Below, in pieces: positions 39,501 to 48,619 of a stretch of 64,000 bases of DNA (positions within the stretch are counted from its first letter, which is position 1; each line of letters begins with the position of its first letter). The translations under genes and the position numbers were made by a program. The notes under the pieces are model-generated. The model searched no databases and had not been told where the DNA came from. It saw nothing but the letters and a program-made list of their open reading frames with translations. Source of the DNA: an uncultured Amylibacter sp. (lineage in GTDB: Bacteria > Pseudomonadota > Alphaproteobacteria > Rhodobacterales > Rhodobacteraceae); assembly GCA_959347345.1 (NCBI GenBank), contig OY365738.1, positions 744,001-808,000 on the forward strand, given 5' to 3'.

Positions 39501-42500
39501 AACGGATCATTAATGCAAAGATACAACTTCTTGGCAGAATCGCAACTTGCGTCATTGGCGTTGCCACCAGTAATACAGCGTTCAAAATGCGCGATACGTT
39601 CGGCATCATACCCGACAGTGCAACGTTGATTAAACGGATCATCAACGCAGGTTTGCTCTACAGTCCGCAGCTCTTCTGCTGATGGTGGTCGCGCGACAAA
39701 CCCACCGAAAGAGCCACTATATCCATCATATTCAATATCGTTAATAAACACGCCAACCGCGCCCTGTTCCCCGATAAGACCGGTTACTCTGCTTCTACTA
39801 TTATGGGCCTGCCCCCTATTGTTGGGATTGTTCGTTCTGAAATACCCACGCCGAACCCTCCCCGTTATCACCCCAGCCGCATCAAATGTGCCTTTTAGGT
39901 AATAATCAGACTCCCAAACGCCGGGTCTTTGAATAAGAGCTTCAATCTCGGGCGACCCGTCGATCGCCGTACCGAAAGAAATATTAAGAACAAAATCGGT
40001 ATTGGTTTGGGGGTCGTATATATGGTTAAAAGAACCAATCCATTTGGCAAAGCGGGTGGTATTGGTTAAAGGCGCGCCAAGGTTAGTTCCTGATAGAACC
40101 CCTGCATAGTCATAACGCCCGCCATCGTTGGCTCTTCCCGCAGCAAAGAATGCCACGCCATCGGCGCGATCCCCGCCCAAGGCGGTGCCGTTAAAGGTGG
40201 CATCGGCAAGGTTTAAACTCATAAGAGGGCTATAACGACTAACTCCAACGTCGCCCGTATCCAAATCTGTTTCCCTGCCTATCAGGAATTTGTCTTCGGT
40301 ATCATCAAGGCTCGCCGCGTGGGAGAGGGGTTCGTCAAAACTATCCGCCCAAACCGATGCGGTTACCTGTGGGGTTGGACAGGCGGGGTTGCCCACATTA
40401 TCCTCACAAAAGCTCACCCGCAAATCATTATATCCGTCGCCCGCGCATCGCGTGGCAAAAGGGTCACCCGAACATGCGTTCCTGCGCAACGACATATAAT
40501 CATCATTGCCAAAGCATTGCGTAGAAAACGGGTGGTTCGTGCAGATATAGGCAAAAGTATCTTCAACAGTGCAAAGCGCATTATTAGCATTCCCCGCCGT
40601 GCGACAAAACGCAACGCGGTTGTCACGCGCCTGTTGATAATATTGTGGCAAGCGGTCATCACAATCACTCTGAAACGGGTCATTAATGCAATCATCAAGT
40701 TCATTGGCAGAGTCGCACCTTTCATCATTGGCGTTGCCACCAATAATACAGTGGTCAAGAATCGCATCGCGTTCGGTTTCATATCCCAAATTGCACCACT
40801 TATGAAACGGGTCATCGGCACAAGTTTCTTCCACATTTTGCAGCTCTGCCGCTGATGATGGTCGCGCGACAAATCCACCGTAATAGTTACCAACAACAAA
40901 TGCACCAACCGCACCCTCTTCCCCGATAAGACCTGTTAATCTGCCTCTATGACGAAAGACGACTCCCCTATTGTTGGGATCGTTCGTTCTGTAAATCCCA
41001 CGCGCAACCGTCCCCGTTATCACCCCAGCATCATCAAATTCACCTTTTACGTGAACATCAAGATAATAAGGGTGTAATTGAACAAGACCCTCAATTTCGC
41101 CGGCCCCGTCGCCAGTGCCGAAAGACACGTTAAGAACAAAATCTGTTGGACTCCAGACTTCAAGCAGGAAACTGCCTACCCATTTGGCAGAGCCTGCGGT
41201 ATCGGTTAAAGGCGCACCAAGGTTCGTGCCTGACAGAATGCCAGCATAGCTGTTAAGAGGGTAAGAAGCAAAAAATGCCATGCCGTCTTCAGCGTCCTCG
41301 CCCAAGGCAACCCCGTTAAAGGTGGCATCGGCAAAGTTTAAATTGCCACGCCTACTAGTTCTAATCCCGCCATTATTCAAATCCGTTGCTCTGCCTACCA
41401 GTAATTTTGACCATATATCGGCAGCACTCGCCGCGTGGGAGAGGGGCGACGCAAAACTATCCGCCCAAACCTTGGCGGTTACCTGTGGAGTCGCCACCTC
41501 TGTTATGGTTGGCTCTAGCACAGGACAGGCGGGGTTGCTCGCGTTCCGCGCACAAAATGTCACCCGCAAATCGTTATATCCATCGCCCGCGCATCGTGGG
41601 GCAAAAGGGTCATCTGTACAGGCGGTTCTGCGCCATGGCATAAATCTATCGCTGCCAAGACATTGCACATCAAACGGGTGTTTCTTGCAGATATAGACAA
41701 AAGTATCTTCAATAGTGCAAAGCGCATTATCCGCATTCCCCGCTGTGCGACAAAACGCTAGGCGGTTTGCGCGGGTTTGCTCATAATAGCTTGAAAGACG
41801 CAAATTACAATTATCGAGAAACGGATGTTTAATGCACAAATGAAATTTATTGACAGACCCGCAACGCTCGACGTTCAAAGCATTGTCATCAATAATACAG
41901 TGTTCAACAACCGCATTGCGTTCGGCTTCATATCCCAAATTGCACCACTTATGAAACGGGTCATCATTGCAGGTTTCTTCCACATTCCGCAGCTCTTCCG
42001 CTGATGAGGGTCGTGCGACAAATCCAGCGTAATAGTCACCAACAATAATTGCACCAACCGCGCCCTCTTCCCCGATAAGACCTGTTAATCTGCCTGAACC
42101 GTAGACAAGCCCCCTATTGTCGGGATCGTGCGTCCTGAAAGTACCACGCGGAGCCGTCCCCGTTATCACCCCAGCATCATCAAATTCGCCTTTTATGTGA
42201 TAATTACGCGAATACCAGTGTAATTGAACAAGAGCCTCAATTTCGCCTGCACCTTCGCCAGTGCCGAAAGACACGTTAAGAACAAAATCTGTTACGCCCG
42301 TCCAGGCTTCAACTTTGAAACTGCCTATCCATTTGGCAGTGCCTTGCGTTTGGGTTAAAGGCGCGCCAAGGTTGGTACCTGACAGAATGCCAGCATAGCT
42401 GTTGATACTGTTAGAAGCAAAAAATGCCATGCCGTCTTCAGCATCCCCGCCCAAGGCGATCCCGTTAAAGGTGGCATCGGCAAGGTTAAAATTGCCATAA

Positions 42501-45500
42501 TCAAAGTCACGCCAACCATCGTAATAACCTCTAACCCCGCCATCATCCAAATCCGTTGCTCTGCCTATCAGGAATTCTGACCATACATCGTCATCACGCG
42601 CCGCGGTGGCTAGGGGTGTGTCAAAACTATCCGCCCAAACCTCGGCGGTTACCTGCGGAGTGGTTGGCTCTGTTATGGTTGGCTCTGGCGCAGGACAGGA
42701 GGGATGGGTGCCCACATTAGCCAAACAAAAGGTCACCCGTAAATCGTTATATCCCGCGCCCGCGCATCGCGTGGCAAAAGGGTCGCTCGAACATGCGTTC
42801 CTGCGGTTTTGGGTATAGCCACTGCCACACAGGGGGTCAAACGGATTGCCAGAGCAAATCCCCGCGACTATACCACCACACTGCGTATTCGCCCCGCCAT
42901 TGCGACAGGCGGTTTCACGGGGGGTGTCATAAACGCTATTACACATCCTATCAAACGGATCAACTCCGCAAACCGCTCTTATAGTCGCACCACACCGCGG
43001 GTCATTCCAAGTTGACCGACACTGTGTTTTACGGGCATTAAGATAAATCGTGGTATTGCGACACAGCCTATCAAACGGATTACCGTTGCAAACCCGCTCG
43101 ACCGTATAGCGGCACCGCAATTGGTCTGGATCAGCAATACAGGCGGACGCGCGCGCGTCATTATACCCACTATCGCAATAGGAATGAAACGGGTTATCAA
43201 CACAATTTTGCGTCAAACTCTGCAAATTTCCTGCTGATGGTCGTGCGACAAATCCACCAAACCAGCTACCAATAAGAAACGCGCCAACCGCACCCTCTTC
43301 CCCGATAAGACCTGTTAATTTTCCTACAGATTGGTCAGTCCCCCCACTCGCAATATTCGCTCTGCCAGCGTCACCCCAAGCCGTCCCCGTTGCCGTCCCC
43401 GCTATCACCCCAGAATCATCAAATTCGCCTTGCAGGTGATAACTACTAGTCGCACTATATCTTTCAAAAATAGCCTCAATCTCACCCGCCCCATCGCCAG
43501 TGCCGAACGAAATATTAAGAACAAAATCTTTTGGGTCACCCCCTTCAACTCTGAAACTGCCGCCCCATTTGGCAGAGCCGATCGTTTGCGTTAAAGGTGC
43601 GCCAAGGTTCGTGCCTGACAGAATGCCAGCATAGCTATAAACCCCGGAAGTGCCGTTTCTTCCAGCGGCAAAAAATCCCACGCCATCGGCGCGATCCCCG
43701 CCCAAGGCGACCCTGTTAAAGCTAGCATCGGCAAGGTTCAAACCGTCATTATAATCAGAATCCCTGCTATAAGGACTAAGCCCGCCGTCATTCAAATCCG
43801 TTGCTCTGCCTATCAGGAATTTGGATTTGGTACTATTGGCGGTTGGCACGTGGGAGAGGGGTTCGTCAAAACTATCCGCCCAAACGGCGGCTGTTACCTG
43901 TGGTGTGGCTGGCACAGGTGACACGAAATCCGTACTTGGACTGGCAATAAACCCACCAACATAGCCACCATAACCGACTTCTTCAGTGCTGAGAAAGACA
44001 CCAATTGCGCCCTCTTCCCCGATTAAGCCCGTTAATGTTCCGGGTTTCCGCCAATATCGTGGTATCTTTGTGTCCTCATTATTAAAATTTCCATATTCAG
44101 CTGTGCCTTTAATCACCCCTGATTCATCAAACTCACCGTCTAACCTGTATTTATAGTCCGCGGTGCCAGCCCCTTCTGCTCTAACTTGCCCTGTTACGGT
44201 TCCAAATTGGTTGCCTACCCCAAAATTAATGTGAAGGACAAAATCTGAGTCCACATACCCAGCCCATCTACCCAATACAACAATTCTACCTTCCCAAGAC
44301 GCTGAACCTTGCGTTTGCGTTAATGGTGCCCCCAAATCGGTACCAGACAGAATCCCCGCATGCTGCGAGCTAGCATCAACAATCGCAAACCCGTCGGCGG
44401 CATCCCCGCCCAAAGCGTTACCATCAAAGATGGCATTGGCAAAGGTGACAACCCTGTATGAACTCCGTTTATAAGTTTGCAGAGCCAAACCCGTTTTAGA
44501 CGCTTTCACGAATTCATTTTTCCTTGGCAAGATACCCCCGACTCCTTTAACGAGTGTCGGTGCAACAGCTAGGTCTTCATTAAAACTGTTCAGCCAATCT
44601 GCCGTCGTTACCCGCGCGTCATTTACCAGAGGTTCTGGCAAAGCGAACGCCGCACTTGGGCGCACGACAAACCCGCCCGCATAACCGATATAACCAGCAT
44701 CTTTGGCAACAAATGCGCCAACCGCGCCCTCTTCCCCGATTAGACCTGTTAAAACGCCAATCACTCTTCTACCAACATCTCTGCCTGCTATTGGCAAATC
44801 GGTATTTCCGTCGGTGAAAAATCCTTTATTGGATATTCCTGAAATCACCCCATTGCTATCAAATGTACCTGTTAGCAGAAGGTAGTGAAGTTCGTGCCTA
44901 TAGCTATACGAGGGCGATTGGACAGAACCTTTGATTGTCCCGCCTGCCGCGCCATTAAACTCAATATCAAGGCTAAAATCTTGATTTTGGATGTACCAGT
45001 CTGTCTCATTAATGCTACCATACCAAGTCGCCCTGCCCGTTTGATTTAACGGCGCACCCAAATCAGTGGTAGATAGAATCCCAGCATATTTAAAAATTCC
45101 GCTCCCTTGATAAGGCACACCATCAAAGAACGCCACGCCATCGCTCGCATCCCCGTTCAAATACTTGCCATCAAAGCTGGCAGTATCAAGGTTAAGGCTG
45201 AACATTTTTACCCCAAAGCGTGTATGACGATAATATCTACTGTCTCCTAATACCCCCGAATTCAAATCATCTGCGTTACCTTCTAGAAATTCGGCTTCGT
45301 TACCGGTTTCGCTATAATTTGCACTTGGTGTCTTGCGCAAATTGCCATTAAAACTATCCACCCAAACCTTGGCGGTTACCCGATTTGTCGTTGGCGTTGG
45401 CGTTGGCACAACGACAGGACAATTTGGAGAGACATTGGGGTTAGCATCACAGGCATTCGCCCGCACATTTTCATAATCCGCATTGCCATCGCAGAGCCTA

Positions 45501-46420
45501 TCAAACGGGTATTCATTACAAACCACGGCTATATGCCCGTTTGTACCTGGGCAATTCGGGTTATTCGGTTGTTCATAGCATATATCACTCCGTTCGTTGA
45601 AATAAACCCCCGCGAAATTCTCTTTTTCACCGCACAATGGGTCAAAGGCATCGGCCTTACAAACACTATGCGTCACGGCACTGCAAATTGCATCACCAAA
45701 CGCCGCGCCAGTACATCTTTGCTTCTGCACATTGAGGTTTTGGCACAACGCCCTGTCTATCGAACCCGTGCGACAATCCTCTGCCCGTTTGTCTTGCAAA
45801 ATAACGGTTTTACTGACTGTAACCGTGCCACGGACGAAATTACCCAGCACATTATCGCCCTGACAACTGCCTGAAAATGGGTTAGTAATGCAAGCTATGA
45901 CGGCAGGCGTGCATCGTTCGTTATCGGCAGTCGTGGGATCACTGCACAAATCAACGATTTCCAAACTAGCGATTGTGATTTTTCCGTCACCCTTGTTAAA
46001 TTCGGATTTTGCCAATTCATCTTTAGGAGTCGTATCAAAAGGATCATCCAAACCTTCAATATCCCTAACATCTGCAACCTCTCCCGTCCCACCACAACCA
46101 TCTGCAAACGGGTTGTCTTCGCATGATTCGGTCGTATCGGGCGTATTGGTCGCGGCATCGGCAGCAAGACAAAGGCGGGTATTGGCCTTTTCGGGGTTGC
46201 TGGCGCAATCATCTATAATCAATGTGCGGATAGCACTTATGTTACGTTGACTATCACATTCTGTCAGAAACGGATTGGCGGAACATTCGCTATCCTGCCC
46301 GAAGGAATTAATATCAATGGTAAATCCACCGCAAGCGGTAAGGATAAAAAGGGCGGACAGCGCGAACGCTCCCCATTTTAGAGGCAATGATTTCAGGGGT
46401 AGAGTGAAAGTCTTATACAT
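36587..46420 (-). CDS. Giant modular surface lipoprotein 3 (ten barrel-like modules, one truncated)
   Basis: A 3277-residue paralog with lipobox LTAC and lipidated Cys30. A short Cys stalk (about 30-340) is followed by ten modules: about 343-590, 600-830, 840-1057, 1253-1470, 1640-1852, 2017-2243, 2430-2650, 2663-2893, 2900-3050 and 3053-3277. Cys linkers lie between modules 3-4, 4-5, 5-6 and 6-7. Module 9 lacks its first ~90 residues but stays in frame (RDRVTWVPSAG joins directly to the TGTDLGAPL strand). The last module is nearly identical to that of gene 1, and modules 1-2 resemble modules 4-5 of gene 2. Heptamer repeats supply the TAA stop. Surface lipoprotein with binding role is inference. 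Confidence 0.8.
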   Translation of the reverse strand: MYKTFTLPLKSLPLKWGAFALSALFILTACGGFTIDINSFGQDSECSANPFLTECDSQRNISAIRTLIIDDCASNPEKANTRLCLAADAATNTPDTTESCEDNPFADGCGGTGEVADVRDIEGLDDPFDTTPKDELAKSEFNKGDGKITIASLEIVDLCSDPTTADNERCTPAVIACITNPFSGSCQGDNVLGNFVRGTVTVSKTVILQDKRAEDCRTGSIDRALCQNLNVQKQRCTGAAFGDAICSAVTHSVCKADAFDPLCGEKENFAGVYFNERSDICYEQPNNPNCPGTNGHIAVVCNEYPFDRLCDGNADYENVRANACDANPNVSPNCPVVVPTPTPTTNRVTAKVWVDSFNGNLRKTPSANYSETGNEAEFLEGNADDLNSGVLGDSRYYRHTRFGVKMFSLNLDTASFDGKYLNGDASDGVAFFDGVPYQGSGIFKYAGILSTTDLGAPLNQTGRATWYGSINETDWYIQNQDFSLDIEFNGAAGGTIKGSVQSPSYSYRHELHYLLLTGTFDSNGVISGISNKGFFTDGNTDLPIAGRDVGRRVIGVLTGLIGEEGAVGAFVAKDAGYIGYAGGFVVRPSAAFALPEPLVNDARVTTADWLNSFNEDLAVAPTLVKGVGGILPRKNEFVKASKTGLALQTYKRSSYRVVTFANAIFDGNALGGDAADGFAIVDASSQHAGILSGTDLGAPLTQTQGSASWEGRIVVLGRWAGYVDSDFVLHINFGVGNQFGTVTGQVRAEGAGTADYKYRLDGEFDESGVIKGTAEYGNFNNEDTKIPRYWRKPGTLTGLIGEEGAIGVFLSTEEVGYGGYVGGFIASPSTDFVSPVPATPQVTAAVWADSFDEPLSHVPTANSTKSKFLIGRATDLNDGGLSPYSRDSDYNDGLNLADASFNRVALGGDRADGVGFFAAGRNGTSGVYSYAGILSGTNLGAPLTQTIGSAKWGGSFRVEGGDPKDFVLNISFGTGDGAGEIEAIFERYSATSSYHLQGEFDDSGVIAGTATGTAWGDAGRANIASGGTDQSVGKLTGLIGEEGAVGAFLIGSWFGGFVARPSAGNLQSLTQNCVDNPFHSYCDSGYNDARASACIADPDQLRCRYTVERVCNGNPFDRLCRNTTIYLNARKTQCRSTWNDPRCGATIRAVCGVDPFDRMCNSVYDTPRETACRNGGANTQCGGIVAGICSGNPFDPLCGSGYTQNRRNACSSDPFATRCAGAGYNDLRVTFCLANVGTHPSCPAPEPTITEPTTPQVTAEVWADSFDTPLATAARDDDVWSEFLIGRATDLDDGGVRGYYDGWRDFDYGNFNLADATFNGIALGGDAEDGMAFFASNSINSYAGILSGTNLGAPLTQTQGTAKWIGSFKVEAWTGVTDFVLNVSFGTGEGAGEIEALVQLHWYSRNYHIKGEFDDAGVITGTAPRGTFRTHDPDNRGLVYGSGRLTGLIGEEGAVGAIIVGDYYAGFVARPSSAEELRNVEETCNDDPFHKWCNLGYEAERNAVVEHCIIDDNALNVERCGSVNKFHLCIKHPFLDNCNLRLSSYYEQTRANRLAFCRTAGNADNALCTIEDTFVYICKKHPFDVQCLGSDRFMPWRRTACTDDPFAPRCAGDGYNDLRVTFCARNASNPACPVLEPTITEVATPQVTAKVWADSFASPLSHAASAADIWSKLLVGRATDLNNGGIRTSRRGNLNFADATFNGVALGEDAEDGMAFFASYPLNSYAGILSGTNLGAPLTDTAGSAKWVGSFLLEVWSPTDFVLNVSFGTGDGAGEIEGLVQLHPYYLDVHVKGEFDDAGVITGTVARGIYRTNDPNNRGVVFRHRGRLTGLIGEEGAVGAFVVGNYYGGFVARPSSAAELQNVEETCADDPFHKWCNLGYETERDAILDHCIIGGNANDERCDSANELDDCINDPFQSDCDDRLPQYYQQARDNRVAFCRTAGNANNALCTVEDTFAYICTNHPFSTQCFGNDDYMSLRRNACSGDPFATRCAGDGYNDLRVSFCEDNVGNPACPTPQVTASVWADSFDEPLSHAASLDDTEDKFLIGRETDLDTGDVGVSRYSPLMSLNLADATFNGTALGGDRADGVAFFAAGRANDGGRYDYAGVLSGTNLGAPLTNTTRFAKWIGSFNHIYDPQTNTDFVLNISFGTAIDGSPEIEALIQRPGVWESDYYLKGTFDAAGVITGRVRRGYFRTNNPNNRGQAHNSRSRVTGLIGEQGAVGVFINDIEYDGYSGSFGGFVARPPSAEELRTVEQTCVDDPFNQRCTVGYDAERIAHFERCITGGNANDASCDSAKKLYLCINDPFRFNCRHWPQYTEQVRAKRVAFCRIAGSGDNELCTIESTYRHVCRNYPFTAQCLGDYNYSPLRREACSVDPFATRCAAEGYNDLRVTFCDRAVNANNPSCPRPVVPTPTPTTTPTSTPTTNRVTAADWVASFETAPLTVPTSYGSQFLQGNETKLNPGPLFPDVRWMTSRTFADRGYGLINDGTGGYAYFRGYAGPSRGYTAHYYAGILSNTDLGAPLTQTSGSVYWKGDASYGHSNGSGADRSMILKVTFGNGGQGNAGRVNSTINADLMESRFDLEGVFNHQGVISGTATLIRNETTAWRNKKAGTQISGVLSGLIGQKGAVGAFHGKRKASDTAVGTFGGGFVAVANFVNASPVTPDWVTTEDWLASFSPGLAATPNYLNKNYFLRGTRTGLNTGEYKESGLSPRVYSLTLADVTLNGSASDGVAFFKGGLDIIEIELSEYAYAGILSDTDLGAPLTPSSGTAHWQGKFISAFNNKNTVDFIRRNFTLEIDFDNAGSGNAGKITAVIDATTDTTTDTEFEIDGVFNSQGVISGVVSTIRTLPFPEESLSDNRYRNRGLLTGLIGEQGAIGAFVSLPHIRSGFAGGFVAVPNFVDVTPARDRVTWVPSAGRTINRHAEVLTGTDLGAPLAQTTGSVSWNGAFRSGDAYYQQRDFVLRITFGGQEHAGTLSGYVQKNLLGEHYLVEGYFDENGVIGGTVAEWIRTTYTIDNPILTNDSQKDIKLTGLIGSRGAIATFNRGGFVASPDIGLSPEVTERDWLESFNGKVLTIDGTRNDPGLGAFIQGARRGTLTFTPTTLDFVMIDGVPNTNPGDVGVIFRIDMVDGQMRHYAGVLRGTRLGDPLTVLPADTNGNPATATWNGHLGMIANSGAIHRRDIDLSVDFTNQTISHSSVLNTGLKSISLDGTWADNGVIDGTITYDPNPVPNAVNARDGVVRGLIGQYGAVGAFISNDDVTDMPFAGGFVATPPSE

Positions 46421-46575
46421 AGTATATACCTCTGTTTTTTATAGGGTTTGTTGCATTGCCCATATGGTTTTATACAAGAGCGATTCGGTGGCGATTCGCT
46501 AAAGAAATACCCTCATGGATAATTTGTATTGATTTTTCCCCATATCTGCAAGCGTTTTTACACGGTTTTTTGATT
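46421..46575 (-). promoter_or_regulatory. Conserved promoter and leader of giant lipoprotein gene 3
   Basis: TTGCAG (46546-46551) and TACAAA (46523-46528) with a 17-base spacer. The leader is shorter than in gene 1 and contains GGCGATTCGC near 46490. Confidence 0.65.
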
Positions 46576-46654
46576 GTTTTGTTGCTTTTTATGAAAAATT
46601 AGGTAACCCATTGAAAACAAACGAAAGAAAATACATGAAAAACGGGGGTAGTTT

Positions 46655-47049
46655 TAACGATTAACGATTAACGATTAGTGGTGGCTTTTGTGTATATAGA
46701 GCTTTACTTGCGTAAAGCCCATACACAAAAGCCTTTGGTTGCAAGACGATAAGGTCTCTATAAATTTGCTATCTGGAATAACAAGACGTTAGATTGGATG
46801 ATTTGCAAAGAATACTTGGGAAGTGGCGATAGGCTATTTCTAAATTTATTTAGACTATATACAAGACGCTGAACCAAACCCCAGCCAAAAAATAGCCCGT
46901 CCAGCTCTCCGCAGGAGGGGTGGGCGGGCGGGCGACATTTCGAAGAAATGGCGCAACAAAAAACCTCTATCCTTAACTTCCAATACCTAACCCCCAATCC
47001 CTAATAACCAATCACTAACAACTAATAACTAACAACTAACAACTAAAAA
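46655..47049 (+). repeat. Repeat-filled gap: composite repeat A copy 4 with a swapped hairpin, and heptamer tracts
   Basis: Heptamers at 46655-46681, repeat A at 46683-46978, and heptamers (TTAGTTG type on minus) from about 46994 to the end of the tRNA gene. The left ~200 bases of A are almost identical to copy 3. At 46931-46955 the usual GGGGCTTGCCCC hairpin is replaced by CATTTC-gaa-GAAATG, the hairpin of repeat B. An open frame at 46758-46997 (minus) is repeat-derived. Confidence 0.8.
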
Positions 47050-47135
47050 TGGTGCGGCTGAGAAGACTCGAACTTCCACGGGTTTTACCCCACAGCGACC
47101 TCAACGCTGCGCGTCTACCATTCCGCCACAACCGC
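47050..47135 (-). tRNA. tRNA-Leu(GAG)
   Basis: An 86-base gene with encoded CCA. The acceptor GCGGTTG pairs with CAGCCGC (one G-U). The D-arm is GGCGGAATGGTAGACGC. The anticodon arm CAGCG-TTGAGGT-CGCTG gives anticodon GAG. The long variable arm (GGGT-aaa-ACCC) is typical of class II tRNA-Leu, and the T-arm contains TTCGAGT. The 3' end is followed at once by TTTTTAG and heptamer repeats. Confidence 0.95.
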
Positions 47136-47235
47136 ACTGCGGACGCAATACCACGCCGACCAGAATTAAACAACCCCCCTTTTATGTCCCCTTTTAGAAT
47201 TGACTTTTGCGCCCACACCCCCTACCCTAGCCCGT

Positions 47236-47880
47236 ATGGAATGGTTAGCCTCGCACTCCCCCGTTGATTATCAAACCGCGCTGGACGCGATGGAAGCCCG
47301 CGTGGCGGGTATGGGCGCGGGCACGCTGGGCGAGCAGATTTGGCTACTGGAACACCCCCCGCTTTACACGGCTGGCACCAGCGCGAAGCCCGCCGATTTG
47401 CTGACCGATGCCTTGCCCGTTTATCCCAGCCAACGCGGCGGGCAATATACCTATCACGGACCGGGGCAACGGATCGCCTATGTTATGATGGATTTAAACA
47501 CGCGAGGGCGCGATTTGCGGGCGTTCGTTTGTGCTATGGAAGAGTGGATTATTCGCGTATTGGCGCGGTTTGATGTAGTTGGCGAACGCCGCGTGGGGCG
47601 GGTTGGCGTGTGGGTTGTCCGCCGTGATTTGCCCGTTTTGGCGGATGGCGCGTGGCGCGAGGATAAAATCGCGGCGATTGGATTGCGCGTGCGTAAATGG
47701 GTGACTTTCCATGGGCTCAGCATCAATGTGGATTGCGATTTAACGGGGTATGAGGGGATAGTCCCCTGCGGATTAACGGGGTTCGGCGTAACCAGTTTGG
47801 CGGATTTAGGGCGGGATGTCAGCGTGGCGGATGTGGATTTGGCACTGCGGGCAGAGTTTGATTTAGTGTTTAGCGATTAG
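47236..47880 (+). CDS. lipB: Octanoyl-ACP:protein N-octanoyltransferase
   Basis: Transfers octanoyl from acyl-carrier protein to lipoyl domains, the first step of lipoate attachment. Motifs are [16 protein letters not shown], the catalytic Lys in [17 protein letters not shown] and the catalytic Cys in [13 protein letters not shown]. The ATG at 47236 gives 214 residues, normal for LipB; a TTG at 47200 would only add a tail unlike the family. The last codons (VFSD) and the TAG stop are made of heptamer repeat sequence (TTAGCGATTAGTGATGAG). Confidence 0.94.
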   Translation: MEWLASHSPVDYQTALDAMEARVAGMGAGTLGEQIWLLEHPPLYTAGTSAKPADLLTDALPVYPSQRGGQYTYHGPGQRIAYVMMDLNTRGRDLRAFVCAMEEWIIRVLARFDVVGERRVGRVGVWVVRRDLPVLADGAWREDKIAAIGLRVRKWVTFHGLSINVDCDLTGYEGIVPCGLTGFGVTSLADLGRDVSVADVDLALRAEFDLVFSD

Positions 47881-48118
47881 TGATGAGTGATTAGTGATGA
47901 ATTATTGGTTATTTTTGTTATCCATTATTTAAAATAACTAGGGTGGGTTATTTTTGATTATAGTCTTTATGAATAGCTAGGTGTTAGTTATTTTAGGAAA
48001 AATCTTTGCCACAAAACCCAATTCACAATTCACCACTAAAAACTGACCGCTTGACATTAATACAATTCTTTGCAACATTACCCACTAATCACTAATCACT
48101 AACCACTAATCACTAATT
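47870..48118 (+). repeat. Heptamer tracts flanking dispersed repeat C, copy 1
   Basis: Repeat C (47899-48032) is AT-rich and contains GAATTATTGGTTATT, AAAATAACTAGGGTGGG and TAGGTGTTAGTTATTTTAGG. An inverted copy is at 60065-60191. Heptamers precede it (47870-47898) and follow it (48083-48118), reaching to within four bases of the next start codon. A possible promoter TTGACA (48051-48056) with a weak AACATT lies between. Confidence 0.7.
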
Positions 48119-48121
48119 TCC

Positions 48122-48565
48122 ATGTTCAAACATATTCTAACCGCTTTCACTGCCTCCGCCCCCGAAAATCTGCCCCCTATGGATGGCAGTTTGGCGTTGT
48201 GTGCCTTGATGGTGCGGATTGCCCGCGCCGATGACGACTATTCCCCAGCCGAGCAAACGACCATAAAAACCCTGATGAAACGCAGCTATGATTTGTCCGA
48301 TTCGGCGGCGTTGGACTTGATGACCGAAGCCGAAGCGTTGGAGGCTTCCGCCCCCGATACCGTCCGTTTCACCCTTAAAATAAAGGAAACCGTGCCGCAT
48401 GACACGCGCAAATCTGTGCTAGAATCGCTTTGGACGGTTGCGCTGGCGGACGGGCAACGCGATGTGGCAGAGGACAGTTATATGCGCCTTGCCGTGCGTC
48501 TTTTAGGCTTGCAAGACGTGGATTCCGCACTGGCACGACAAAAAGTGGAACGTCTTAACGTTTAA
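48122..48565 (+). CDS. TerB-family protein
   Basis: A 147-residue all-helical acidic protein of the TerB/DjlA N-terminal family, linked to tellurite resistance and membrane stress, sometimes binding metal. Typical segments are ALCALMVRIARADDDYSPAEQ near residue 26 and ESLWTVALADGQRDVAEDSYMRLAVRLLGL near residue 100. No Shine-Dalgarno is visible because heptamer repeats run up to the start codon, so initiation may be leaderless-like or weak. It is a short distance upstream of the glycosyltransferase gene. Confidence 0.85.
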   Translation: MFKHILTAFTASAPENLPPMDGSLALCALMVRIARADDDYSPAEQTTIKTLMKRSYDLSDSAALDLMTEAEALEASAPDTVRFTLKIKETVPHDTRKSVLESLWTVALADGQRDVAEDSYMRLAVRLLGLQDVDSALARQKVERLNV

Positions 48566-48619
48566 TTAACCAATCTGCCCCATGTTTGTATAAACAATTT
48601 GTTAATACATGGGGATGGG

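Noticed and set aside
17117..46420. Diversity-generating retroelement targets
   Set aside because: No reverse transcriptase or template repeat is visible in the window, and module differences are spread rather than concentrated at adenines.
46758..46997. 79-codon open frame on the minus strand
   Set aside because: Also within repeat A copy 4 and heptamers. The frame is not kept in copy 3 despite near-identical DNA.
47200..47235. TTG start of lipB
   Set aside because: It would add 12 residues absent from LipB proteins; the ATG at 47236 gives normal length.
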